Below, in pieces: positions 44,636 through 56,420 of a stretch of 64,000 nucleotides of DNA (position 1 is its first letter; the number at the start of each line of letters is the position of its first letter). The notes beneath the pieces are model-generated. The model worked only from the letters and a program-made list of their open reading frames with translations. It made no database searches and was not told the origin of the DNA. This DNA comes from Trachythela sp. YZ-2020. Taxonomy: Eukaryota; Cnidaria; Anthozoa; Malacalcyonacea; Clavulariidae. A program made the translations under genes and the position numbers. The DNA lies in NCBI GenBank assembly GCA_016169945.1, contig JADLSH010000158.1, positions 655,001 to 719,000 on the forward strand, in the 5' to 3' direction.

Positions 44636-47600
44636 GTGAAAGCCCTGCGTGGATACACCAAATCAGTTCAAATACATGCGCACATTGATGACATAAATCC
44701 TATAAGCGTATTAGAGGAAACAAGGAAATCGGTTCGTAAAGTAATAAGTGAGGAATTAGAAACCTCACTGGGTATTAAGTTTGTTAGAACTCTTGTTATA
44801 AAGTTCTATAAGGAGGGGAAAGAGGCACTTACAACTTATAAGGATGTGTATATTAATAGTAAACCTGATATTATCCTACCATCATCTGGTGGCAGTATAG
44901 ATAAACAACTACAAATTGGTGAAGAGCGGATTATGAGTGTGATAGATGCATGGATGGAAGCTGGGTCTGGATGGGCGATTGAAAGCGTTGATCGTCAGTA
45001 TATTAACCTCAATAAATACTCTCCGCTCCGGGGTAGTAGCTATGTACCATTACCTAATGAGCTACGACACAACCGTAAGGGATTGGTTAATATACAGAAC
45101 TATGATAATGAGTGCTTTAGATGGTGCCATCGGTGGCGAAGTGGTTAGCGCACTTGCCTTTCACCTCTAAGGTCGCGGGTTCAAGTCACAGTGAGAACTT
45201 TCTCAATGCGACTCGAACCCAGTCCTCAAGTGAAAAGAGTAAAGTCAACGCTCTGCCGAAAGTCGTGGGTTTTCTCCGGGTACTCCGGTTTCCTCCCACA
45301 TGGAAAGTTGACAGGGTGGGTTGGGTAAAAGGGCCCACAGTAATTGGCATATGCTGTTGTGGTGACCCTGCCCAAGTTGGCGAAGCTAAATAAATAAATA
45401 AATAAATATAAGAATGCTAAACCCTCAAAAAACAAATGCATCAAGGATTAGAAAGGATGATCGGTTGTTTGTCAAGACGTTGGGTTTAGGGTACAGTGGA
45501 ATTAACTTCCCAGTAACCATGAAGCAATACCCCAAAATTGAGGAGCAATGTGGGATAAATGTTAATGTATTTGGATACTCACAGAAGGGAGAAAAGTACC
45601 CTTTGTATATTAGCAAACGTGGTAATGATAAGGTTCTTAACCTACTGTTGTACAACGGTCATTACGTACTTATAACGGACTTCAATAGGTTTATGTATAA
45701 TCATACCAAACACCGCAATGAAAAGCATTTTTGTATGTTCTGTCTACAGTGTTTTAGTAGTGATGAACTGCTTAATGACCATAAGGATGTTTGTATAACT
45801 GTTAGCGGTAAGCAATCAGTTCAGATGCCTAAAAATGGTAGTCAAGTTAAGTTTATTAATTATCATAAACAACTACAAGTTCCCTTTGTTATATATGCTG
45901 ACTTTGAGGCTATTCTGAGGGGTAGTGAAGACCCTGGGAAGCTTCAGGAGCATGTTGACTGTGGATATGGATATAAGGTTGTTTGTGGGTATGATAACTC
46001 ATTTAGAAAGCCGGTTCAGGTGTATAGAGGGTGTAATGCTGTAAATAAGTTTTTGAGAAAGATGTTAGATGAGGTTGAGTACTGTAATAAGGTTAGGAGA
46101 GAGGAGTTTAATAAGTGCTTAAAAATGACTAAGGGCAATGGAAAGCATTTTAAGTCTCAGAAAAGCTGCCACATTTGCGGTGTAAAGTACAGTAAAGACG
46201 ATATTATTGTTAGGGATCACTGTCACGCCACGGGAAAGTATAGAGGATCAGCTCATCAATTGTGTAACAGGAACTTTAGGATGACTAATAAAATACCTGT
46301 AATCTTTCACAACCTGAGCGGTTATGATAGTCACCTTATAATGCAGCAAGTTGGTGAGGTGGCTAGTGAATTTGGGTTGACTGTTAACTGTATTCCGAAT
46401 AACATGGAGAGATACATGGCTATTATGCTTGGTCCTAATCTGGTGTTTCTAGATAGTATGCAGTATATGAGTAGTTCTTTGGATAAGCTAGTTGCTAATG
46501 TCCCACCTGATAAATTTAAATACACCGCTCAGGAGTTTGGTGATGACATCACGGTAATGTCTAGAAAGGGGGTTTACCCGTATGATTACATGGACTCTTT
46601 TACAAAGTTTAGTATACCAGAATTACCTAGTATTGAGAAGTTCTACTCCAAATTGGATGACCGTGGTATCTCAGAGGAGGACTACGGTCACGCTAAGAAA
46701 GGTGGGCAATGAGCCAATCCTTGCCAACTGGTGGATTTAAGTGGTTGGACCCTGGTGAGGCCAACCTTAGCAAGTACACTCCAGATAGTAATAAGGGTAT
46801 TATATTGGAAGTTGATTTGGAATACCCTGAGGAACTTCATGATATGCATAATGACTATCCACTAGCTCCTGAACATAGGTTAATTAATAAGTCTGAATTA
46901 TCTAAGTATTGCCTTGGTATCTGCAATAAATTCGACCTTAAAACTGGTAATATGAGAAAGCTAATGACTACATTGTATAATAAAAAGAAGTATGTCTGTC
47001 ATTATGAAAACCTTAAACTGTATATGGATCTTGGTATTAAGGTCACTAAAGTTCATAGGATTCTAGAATTTCGTCAGAGTAAGTGGCTGGGGGAGTATAT
47101 TGACTTTAACACAGTTAAAAGAACAGCTGCTAAGAACGCCTTTGAAAAGGACTTCTTCAAGCTTATGAATAATAGTGTGTTAGGTAAAACCATGGAAACC
47201 TAAGGAAGAGGGTTGATGTTAGACTTGTGACCAATGAAAAACAACTGTCCAAGTTAGTTAGTAAACCAACATTTGTTAGCAGCAAAATAATTAATGAGGA
47301 CCTAGTAGTTGTTCATAAGATCAAGGAGTCATTATTATTGAATCGTCCAGCGTATGTAGGGATGTGCATCCTTGATCTATCTAAAAAGCTGATGTATGAC
47401 TTCCACTATAACTACGGAGATGGTGTTAAGTTACTCTTCACGGACACCGACTCTTTATTGTATGAGATAGTGACTGAGAATGTGTATGAGGATCTAATAA
47501 AGGATAAAGAACTATTTGATAATAGTGACTACCCTGAGGATAGCCCCTTTTACTTTAAGGAGAATAAGAAGGTAATTGGTAAAATGAAGGATGAAACAGG

Positions 47601-47937
47601 TGGAAGACCAATAAGGGAGTTTGTTGGTCTCCGCAGTAAAAACTACTCTGTGGATGTTGGTACTCCCGGGGGTGAGGTGATAAAGAAATGTAAGGGGGTT
47701 AAAAAATCGGTGGTTAAGAATAATATTAAACACTCTGGCTATATGAAAGTGCTATTCAAATCAAAGATTCTTAGACATGATATGAAAAGCATTAGAAGTA
47801 AAAATCATAACCTTGGTACTCACAACATAAATAAGATATCATTAAGTTGTTTTTATGATAAAAGGTATCTACTAGACAATGGAGTTGACTCCCTAGCCTA
47901 CGGACATAGGGATATATCCGCAGAATATTCTGCGTAA
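44636..47937 (+). pseudogene. POLB: Polinton protein-primed DNA polymerase B, broken
   Basis: It would replicate the element from protein-primed termini. Readable parts: N-terminal domain 44636-45125 (YTKSVQIHAHIDD, GSGWAIESVDRQYINL, NELRHNRKG, ending NECFRW); 45414-46710 with the exonuclease (VIYADFEAIL and IPVIFHNLSGYDSHL) and a Cys/His-rich insert (CHICG, RDHCHATGKYRG); 46709-47203 with GGFKWLDPGE and motif B (KLMNNSVLGK); 47227-47937 with motif C (LFTDTDSLLYE). Breaks: a SINE at about 45129-45410; a junction near 46705 where the frame changes and roughly 115 family residues including polymerase motif A are missing; and a frameshift near 47200. Not functional. Confidence 0.95.
45129..45410 (+). 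mobile_element. tRNA-derived SINE inserted in the polymerase gene
   Basis: The head resembles a tRNA. Box A TGGCGAAGTGG starts at 45133 and box B GGTTCAAGTC at 45177. The anticodon-loop-like CTTTCACC suggests a tRNA-Glu (TTC) origin. A tRNA-unrelated body follows (GTGGGTTTTCTCCGGGTACT, then GGTTTCCTCCCACATGG), then an (AAAT)n tail at about 45388-45409. Polymerase coding sequence resumes directly after the tail. No clear target duplication was found. Confidence 0.85.
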
Positions 47938-47962
47938 TTGTTGCGCAAAAATACTCGAAAAG

Positions 47963-48153
47963 CATAACCATACAGTAGTATAGGAAATGAGGGTATCGGT
48001 CATAGTTTCAGATTGACCGCGTTTCCACGCAAATATGACGGCGTAAGTGGTGACCATAGTGCGTCTGGGAAATGGTCTCCGCAAACTCCTAGGTTTGCGT
48101 GGGAGGGCGGTCTTTAGGAAAACTGTGTCGATACCCTCATTTCCTATACTACT
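47963..48153 (-). repeat. Polinton right TIR
   Basis: Inverted copy of the left TIR with a handful of mismatches. It starts 25 bp after the polymerase stop codon and shows the same internal inverted borders. Confidence 0.9.
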
Positions 48154-49363
48154 TTTCATGCCAGGCAATGTTCGGCAGTCTCGTTAGCTATATGGCCACG
48201 TTCTTTTATTACAAGAAGACGCTCTGTTGAGCGTTAAGTTGCTAGATCTTTTTAAATATAGTTCTGAGTAATTTACGTACTTGTTAGTTTAACTTAACTT
48301 ATTCGCAGTCAAATTGTTAGAGTATAGAATTACACCGCCGCTTTTATTTTTGTAGAGTTATATATTCAAAATCAATCATACGATTGCATCGAAATTCGAC
48401 CATGCTTTGTAACGGTAGTACAGACCTAGAAAAGCCGACAATTTAGAGATATATTCAAACTACAATTGTGCATGTTATATATTGTTAGACTAATAATTAC
48501 ACCGCCGCTTTAATACACTGCCGCTTTTGTTAATTAGACTTTAGAGTTCTATATTCAGAAGCAATTTGCCCAAAATCCAGACACACGATTGTGAAGTCTG
48601 GTGCGTATATGGATTATTTAGGGATAAACGTTTGGATATTAAAGACTAAACTGGGACTAAAGTTTCAGAAAATTTGGGTTATTGATCGGGATGGATAATT
48701 TTCATGACGTCAAAATATTGACGTAGGTGCATTTTGTGTCCAACGACGTAGAAGAAAAAATGCTTGCCGAATCCTATAGTTGCTGCTGTACACCCCCAAC
48801 TAATGAGAGTTTGGAATAAACTGACTTATATTGCGATACTAAAGATGGCATGATCTTGTACGATAGCTCAATTCTTTATCAACAGGTAAGAATTGAAATA
48901 GCACTATTAAAATGAGGGACATGCACTGAATATTAGCGGGAAAATTCGCTGTTGAAAAAAATCGAAATGCTCAAAAAATGCGACATTTAAGGAACTTGTG
49001 TAAATTTTCAAAAAAATACTTAATTTATTAGTTTTGAAAAGCGATTAATTAATCGCTTGTATTAAAAAATTTGGTCCATGCACTGAACCGAAGATAGGAC
49101 TTCGAACAGTTTCCCGTGTCGGGCTTTTGATTGGCCTGTTGATAAGGAGTTTAAAAATATAACTCAACTCATTCTTTAAAACGAGTTTATTACCCTTATG
49201 TAAGTCGTATGTACTCGTATGTTAGTCGTATGTACTCGTATGTTAGTCGTATGTACTCGTATGTTAGTCGTATGTACTCGTGTGTTACTCGTATGTACCC
49301 GTATGTACTCATATGTAACTCGTATGTCACTCGTGTTACTCGTGTGGTGTTTTAGTCACGATA
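48154..49363 (-). repeat. Foldback right arm, outer segment
   Basis: Continues the arm after the Polinton, starting with the second TTTCAT copy (48154-48159). It matches in reverse the left arm from about 35.82 kb back to 34516, with small substitutions, and ends in the CGTATGTACT array and GTGTTTTAGTCACGAT. Confidence 0.9.
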
Positions 49364-49372
49364 CTGGCTTTG

Positions 49373-51290
49373 CCAAAATGTCGGCGAGTTGTGTCACCCT
49401 GTTGTGCCAAGTTAACAGCCACAATATATATTATATATTACTAAAATAGCAAGGATATCACTTTATAAAATAACTGAAGTAAATAGAGCGCGCTGATTGG
49501 TCAATACCCATGCAGGATGAGAGAATCATGCACGGGAAATTTTCCCGCGCCTGAAATTTTAAAAATGTCGGGCGATAATAGTTCTTTTTTTTTGACAAAG
49601 AAAAAAAAATAATGGCGAAAAAACAACAGAGGTTCTTCTTTAAGTCGGATAAACAAGTTGACGAGTTGGGAAGATAGCGCAAAAGCAAAGCACAAAAACA
49701 GTATATACGCTGTTGTTTGTTTTTTTTTTTTGGGGAATTTTAAAATGTCAAATATATATATAAATTTTTATTTTATATTGGTGTGTTATTTATTTAACAA
49801 ATACCGCATTGATTTTTTTGCTTTTGATTCTTTTTCTTACACTTGGGATGTGCTCGACTTTCGTAAAGCTAAAAAAAACTCGCCTATCGGCTCGTTTTTT
49901 TTTACGCTTTTCGAAAGCCTCGCAACAACCCGCGTGTAAGAAACAGAGAATCATGCACGGAAATCAATACGGTATTCCTTTAATCTAGCCTGTTAACTTG
50001 TCCACATAGTGAAATAATGTGCGTGTCTACAATATGATGATGAATTTTAAGGGACCAAATGTTATGATAATATTAAGGTATGACCTGGAAACTGACCCTT
50101 TAGACCTTGAATCATCTTTATTTCAACATGGTTGTACACGACATGTTTTGAAAAGATCTGATTAAAAGCAATTTTCAAGACCATCTATTGACCAGTATGG
50201 AATCTTGTATTTTTATGCGCCGGACAGCCATGCGGAAATTTTTCGTGTCCGCCAAGACACTCAAATTCAAATTCAAGACACTCAAAGTGCAATGTTTCTG
50301 CTACCGTCAAGCGAAATTGGTTTTCTTATTCTACCGAAATTCGAATATTTTTGTGCGCCAAGTATCAATTTCCGGCACTTTTAATATTTTTGCACGCCGA
50401 ATTTTGCGCCGGCCAACACACCGAACATGTGAAGGTTTCAGCTCAGGATGATTTGTAAAAGACCAAATGAAAGATAACTTTGAATTTGAATTTATTAATA
50501 AAAACGCATTGCAATCAAAGATTGAATTGCACGATTTTACAATGATGTCGTTATACTGTTATACTGTTATACTAAGGCAGCCACTTCAGAGAAACAGTAT
50601 CATGCTTTTGCTATTCTATCTCACAACAATTTAACCTAGTTTAGCTATTGAATTTCGAACAAACACTTAAATGTTAAGGCCTCACACGACATTTACAGAT
50701 AGAAAATTACTATATTTGCACAATCACGTGACGAAATTCTAAGATTTTTAGCTACGTTTTTCCCAAACCTAACGCAAAAAACTTAGGTTAGCTTTTAAAA
50801 GCAATCTATAGTATGACAGTAAATAGAATATAGAATTTTGTTATAAAACACATAATTTCTTGAGCATTTGTGTTTTGGCCGCCATGTTGGATCTATTTGC
50901 ACAAAGTACTTGCGATTCCACAATGATATTTTTTCACATTTTCAACATTGCCTGAAATGAAGACAATTTTTCTTGGTAAATATTTACAACGGTGACCCCG
51001 AACATAAGAAAACATTTTTATTTTTCTACGACAACGTTCCGACTTTATTTTAGTCATCACCATCAGGCCGAATTATTCACTAAAATATAGTCGAAACGTA
51101 GAGTCAAATAGAACTGCGAAATTCAGTGCCGTTGTTGTATATTTTACCCAGTTAATTGAGAAAGCGGCTGGTAGCCGGCCACAAACGCGCTTTGATCGGG
51201 TGGACGAAATTGCCAAAAATATTGAAAGAATATTACCTGCACCGGGGAATAGTTCCCGGAAAATATACCCTCTCCTTTTTTAATTACCCG
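49373..51290. other. Unassigned sequence
   Basis: No gene supported. A 16-bp direct repeat AGAGAATCATGCACGG occurs at about 49520 and 49945. CCGCCATGTT at 50879-50888 matches the YY1 core consensus but has no linked exon. Confidence 0.35.
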
Positions 51291-51296
51291 CTCCTT

Positions 51297-53325
51297 TTAC
51301 CCCCGACTCGCTCCTCTCACCCGCGACCAACGACCTGCTCCAAAATTCAGTACTGAATCGTGTCTCCATGTAAATCGTTCCAAGTAATGTTGACAACCGG
51401 CAACAACGTGTGAAAGGGTTTCAGGCTGTAAACAGAATGAGCAGTCAGGACTTGATGAGATACCCCATCTATTTAGGTTCTTTCGAATAGGGAGAGTGTT
51501 GTTTATGTAGCGAATTGTGAAATTAAAAATATTCTTTGGTAGTTTTGATTGGGATAAAGACCATATCGCGTTAAGTTGTGACAGGGAGAATTTGGAAACA
51601 TTTGTAAAAAAGGAACCTTGACATGTCAAGTGGTCCCTAAGTTTATCCTCTTGGACAGATATAAGTTTATCCTCTTGTCGATCTTAAGGTTCATTGCATT
51701 TGAAGAAGTAGAAGTATTTATTTTTATTTTTTGAAAGTCGCATACAAAATGCCGAGATCGTTGAAATTTGATTCCCGCACGCGCAATAAATTACGAAATG
51801 CCATATAAGGTCAGTGTTGATTGCTATAAACCAATGAAAATCCGCCATCTAGGCAATGACATCACGAGGAATCGATTGCCGGTACTTTCAATACGCTAGG
51901 GTGCAAAGTCGCGGAGATTTTAGGTTCCGAATTGTCCGAGCGACAAAACCGGCTTTTACAATAAATACACAATATAAACGAGAATTGCCGTAAAAGGGCT
52001 AGATTATGTCCTATGATTACACAAATGGTATCAAACTAAAGGGATTGGAAATCCCCATCGATTGGCGGCATTTACGAGTTTGTAGTGTGTAAACGAAAGG
52101 TAGGAAAGCGAAGTGAATATATAATTAGTTTGTATTATTGTTAATTTGTAAACAATACAAAGTTCAGAGGTGTTTGAAAGGGGATAAAGCGGCCGCATAG
52201 CGTTGTAAACAAACACAATTTACTTGGCTAAAGAGATCGTAAAACGCTGAATCGAACGGTGGTATTGTCATCTACATAGCATGCATTGAACCGAAGATAT
52301 GAACATAATTATCATAGCGATATCGCTATGACAACATCAGCCGTCAACGATAAAGAGTTAAAACTTCCTTGGTTGAGTTGTAGCTATCGCATTGGATGTT
52401 AGTATGAGTATTAGTTGACTTCCAGAGTTCTTTTATAGAATCGTTTTGAGATGTTTTTAAGACGTTGCGTAGAACTGTTTGACACTGAATAAATTTGACG
52501 GATGCAGGTAGGATGTTTAAACCAAACTTGTTGCGGGTTAGATAGACGTTAGTAAGTGTTCCAGATATAGGTACTTCCAGCCATTTACGAATGTAATTGT
52601 TTACCAGAGAGTCAATATTTTCAATGACCCAAGTTTTAGATATAGCAGCAACGGTAAAATGCCAGGAGCGTTTAGACAAAACATAGCGACTGTAAAGAAG
52701 AAGTTTATTTTTCGGATGCAGAGGTTTAAGATCTATATCAGACATCAATTCTTCTATCAGAGAGAGTAGTTTAGATTTATGTGCTTGATTGGACATATCA
52801 AAGTCAAAGAATCGTCCCAAATATTCAAATGATTCCCCGATTTTAGTGGTTGGTATGACATGCTTATTGATAAACAGCTTCGGCAGATATTGCACAGATT
52901 TTGTTAGGACTTTCTTGATACCGAAAGTACTACATTTCTCAACTCTAATAAACATGTTGGACCATTGGCACCAGATAGAGAATCGATTAAGGAGATGGTG
53001 GTTTTCAGACTCCTGACCAGTAATAACTGCAGCGTCATCGGCAAACTGATGGATGGGGTTTAGGAATTGGAGAGAGAAACCAAACTGACGATACTTTTCA
53101 TCTTTAATATGTTGGATGTAAGTGTTAAAACACATATTAAATAGTAAAGGACTGAGACCGTCCACGGCCAACAGGTATAAAAGGGGTACGGAACTCAGAA
53201 GTAATAATAGAAGTCTTGAAATCAATGTATAGACTTTTTATAATATTGTTGATGTGATTAGGAATGTGATGATAACCAAGGACGGATTGGATTAAGTTGT
53301 GATGAACTTCACCAAAAGCGTTCTA
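51297..53325 (-). mobile_element. R2-like (zf-RVT type) LINE fragment
   Basis: Read leftward: RT palm from about 53322 (AFGEVHHNLIQSVLG, then LSPLLFNMCFN and FADDAAVITGQ) through the thumb to 52344 (STKEVLTLYR). After a foreign stretch comes the C-terminal domain at 51665-51297 (QEDKL repeated twice, HLTCQGSFF, then NTLPIRKNLNRWGISSSPDC, SFCLQPETLSHVVAGC), a Cys/His zinc-binding end. It differs from the other LINEs here. Frameshifted; no 5-prime part because LINE F is joined to it at 53325. Confidence 0.85.
51672..52338. other. Insertion of unknown type in the R2-like LINE
   Basis: About 660 bp separate two collinear parts of the R2-like protein. No coding potential, clear TIR or tail was seen. 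Confidence 0.5.
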
Positions 53326-56300
53326 TTCTTTGGCAGTCCTTACAGCAAAGGTGCGGCCTCCTTCTGTTTCACGCTTATACTTTGCACATACCAAATTGAG
53401 ACTACTGTGGCGGGTGGACCTATTATGAAGATCACAGTTTCTTACTAACGAAGTGCATAAATAATCTGGAACATAATATTTACTGTTTATCCTCTTATAA
53501 ACTAATGTGTTGCGCTTTATAGTACTTTCTTTATAAAAAGGCAGCCAACTTAATATATTAAAAAGATTAATTGAGGGTGTCTTCTTATCCACCCCAAGAA
53601 TAATCCTAGCAGCTCTTTTCTGGAGTTTAAGAATTCTCAATGTACAGTTTCGGGTACAATTGTCCCACACCGTGCTTCCATACATAATTGTGGGTTTAAT
53701 TACACTGGTATAGTACATCTCTCGTTGACTTTGCTTTAGGTATGGACTAATATGCTTTAGCAGTCCCAGGCGCTTTGCAATCTTTTTTGAGAGTTCCTCA
53801 ACATATGATTCATAGCTCATCTCCGAGTCTAATGTCACGCCTAATAACTTATGAGACGTGACATCACTAATTGTTACGCTGTCGATCTTAAGGTTCAAAC
53901 ATTGACTAGCATTATAGCCTAATTTAGCCGGTATACATTTACCCACCACTGTTTATGAGCATTTTATTCTGTACCGACCATTTCTTTAGAGCACCAAGGT
54001 CGCCATTCAAACTGTCGGTCAAGGAGGAAAATTCAGCCAAATGCGCATTTGCAGAGAGAGTGGTGTCATCAGCAAAAATATTAACAGAAGAGCGCTCTAG
54101 ATGAAGTGGTAGGTCATTTACAAATGCCAAAAATAGTATAGGACCAAGTACCGATCCTTGTGGCACACCTTGTTTTACTGCGAGACGCTCTGATAGATTT
54201 CCCTCAAGAGCAACAAACTGGGAACGATCCGTGAGGTATGACGTAAACCAGGACAAAGCAGCATCGCTAAATCTGTACAGATCAAGTTTTCTCAGGAGAA
54301 GGCGATGGTCCACAACATCAAATGCTTTCTTGAAATCGACGAACACTAACCCTGTTACTTCATCTTGATCCAAGCCAAACAGAATCTGATCCGTTAATTT
54401 AATTAAGGCCGTCTCGGTTGAGTGGCCTTCATGGAAGGCTGATTGCTGGTTGTAAATAAGTCCATTTTGCACCATGTAGTCCATAAAGGATCGCGCAACA
54501 TGCTTTTCAAGGAGCTTGGACAATACAGACAATACAGATATTGGTCTGTAATTGTCCCTGATGTCCTGCGCTCCGTCTTTGTGAATGGGTGTAACACGTG
54601 CAACTTTCAACTTCATGGGGAAACATCCTCTCTCCAAGGACAGGTTGAATAACTTTGTTAGAGGATAACACAAAACAGGTGCAGCCAATTTCAGCACCTT
54701 TGCACTGATGCCATCAGGACCAGTTGCTTTCCACTTGGCAAATTCTCGATTAATCTCAGGGTGTTTTGTACTGTTACTTCAGGAATGTTGAATTGATTTA
54801 TGTAATTATCAAGCTTGGATGAAATAAAGTTTTCCAGTTTGCCTGTATCGGCTTGAGTTGTAGTGAAATTTGCTCCTAATTCACTCACAATATTAACAAA
54901 ATAATCATTATACATGTTCGCAATCCCCAGCGTGTTCGTATCCATACTGCCATCCTCCCGGGTTATCTCTGTAATTTTGTTTTGTTTTTAGACTTGGTGA
55001 GCGATTTCAGAGCCTTCCAAATTCCCTTCGGGTTCCCCTTATTGTTTTCAATAGATTCTTGAAAATAAACTCGTTTTGATTTCCTTATTTGGTTTATAAT
55101 AACACTTGGTCCGTTTGTACTTTGCCCAGTCATCCGAATTATTTGTTTTTCGAGCCCCTTTAAGTTCATTGTCGCGTTGTTTTATTGCATCTACAATGCG
55201 ATCATTCATCCAATCGGGTTGTTTCTGTTTCTTAACACGCCTTTGTTTTTGTGGGATATGTTTTTTTACTGTCTGATTTAGCAGCAATTCAAGCGCATCT
55301 AATACATCATCGACGTCATCAAACACGAATGCGCTATCCCAAGGGGAGTTGCTAAGATCATTCAGTAAGGCTTCCGTATTCAAATTTTTGAAATCGAGAT
55401 AGTTAATAACCTTATGACCAGAGTCCTTATTTTGATCAAAATATTTGCGACAAGCAAAAACAGGAAGATGGTCGACCAAGCCAATGTTCGGCACAACAAT
55501 ACCAGAAATAAAATGACCATGAGTCGAGTATACGTGATCTAGACATGACTTACTCTTAGGTCTTGTTATCACGTTCACATGTTGAGACATAATCAAGCTC
55601 TTTAATGTTTTAGCAAATCGGTGTTTAGAGTAAGCTGATTGATTGAGGTAATCAATGTTTACATCCCCGACTAAAATTACTTCATGACTTTCAAGATACG
55701 CCGATTCAACGAGATGTTAAATTTTCGTGTCAGTGTTTAAAAGTGTAGACGAGGCCGGACGGTACAAAACCCCAACCAAAATTGATCTATTTGATTTATG
55801 TGGGTATACATTGAACCAAAGCGACTCAACACATTCATCGTCAAGGTCAAGGTTTCTCTTTACCCTAACGCCGTCAGCAACATATGCGAGCAAACCGCCT
55901 CCGGATTTAAACCCTCTTCTATCGCGACGATACAAACTATAACCTTGGATATTATATACATTATCGGGCTTCGTGGCATTTAGGAAGGTTTCCTGTGGGA
56001 ACATAATGTCGATGTTCTTACACGTTGTTAAAAACAAACTGACCTGTTCAAACTTAGAATCAGTAAGGTGTTCAACATTCCATTGCCCAATCTTTAACCC
56101 TTTCTCCGGCAGCTTAACTTGCACTAAATCATCTCCAGGATTAGATTCGACGTCGCCAGCCTTTAACAGCTCGATGGAGATAATAATTGGGTTGAACGAC
56201 GAGACGCCATTTGTCGTATATCTCGCAGACGATTTCATAAACTTTCGCTTTGGAACGCTAAAAACAACAGGAGATCCCCTACAATACTCTGATATTGAGA

Positions 56301-56420
56301 TAGAAGTCTTTAGGCATCTACGGGTAGCATCCAAAGACGTTAAAAGTAGACTTAGATACAGCATTTGTAGCACAATTAACGGAGCTCTCAATGAAGCGAC
56401 CGCCATCGATGACTATTATA
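53326..56420 (-). mobile_element. LINE F: non-LTR retrotransposon with 2A-like N-terminus
   Basis: Endonuclease in one frame 56406-55048 with a single TAA near 55717 (GLKIGQWNVEHLTDS, PQETFLNAT, ILVGVLYRPAS, then IMSQHVNVITRPKS, CLDHVYST). The linker is at 55169-54691. RT is at 54697-53939 (LKVARVTPIHKDGAQ, NYRPISVLSVLSK, VDFKKAFDVVDH, GVPQGSVLGPILF, IFADDTTLSA), and the C-terminus at 53949-53323 (KPTIMYGSTVWDNC, LQKRAARIILG). Upstream of the endonuclease lies AGDVESNPG. Frameshifts separate the parts. The 3-prime end is cut inside the coding region and fused to the R2-like LINE. Confidence 0.9.
56134..56157 (-). other. 2A-like translational-skipping motif, last residue altered
   Basis: The coding sequence reads GDVESNPG followed by DD. 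The 2A consensus is D-x-E-x-N-P-G-P with skipping between G and P; here the final Pro is Asp, which should abolish skipping. It lies between an N-terminal extension and the endonuclease, where 2A motifs are known in some LINEs. Confidence 0.8.

Larger units (their letters stand above)
36804..48153. mobile_element. Polinton/Maverick DNA transposon, 11.35 kb
   Basis: TIRs of about 190 bp (36804-36994 and 47963-48153) start near AGTATAGGAAATGAGGG, the usual AG...CT style of Polinton ends. A perfect 6-bp target duplication TTTCAT flanks the element (36798-36803, 48154-48159). The gene set includes protein-primed DNA polymerase B, chromodomain integrase, packaging ATPase and capsid-type proteins. 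Genes run in two blocks that diverge at 43.35 kb. Multiple breaks in the polymerase and capsid genes make it non-autonomous now. Polintons are regarded as endogenous virus-like elements. Confidence 0.95.
34516..49363. mobile_element. Giant foldback element (two 1.72-kb inverted arms) containing a Polinton
   Basis: The left arm 34516-36238 and right arm 36283-49363 are inverted copies of each other. Both begin and end with GATCGTGACTAAAACACC or its complement, followed by a period-10/20 ACATACGAGT/ACATACGACT array. The arms surround a 44-bp loop (36239-36282). A 9-bp direct repeat CTGGCTTTG borders the whole unit (34507-34515 and 49364-49372), indicating insertion as one piece. The right arm is interrupted by the Polinton 36804-48153 plus its 6-bp TSD. 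Without it the unit would be about 3.49 kb. No transposase is encoded in the arms. The 9-bp duplication suggests a Mutator-like mobiliser, which is an inference. Confidence 0.85.

Noticed and set aside
45130..45190. tRNA gene
   Set aside because: Box A and box B are present, but the acceptor stem does not close, and the body and AAAT tail mark it as a tRNA-derived SINE.
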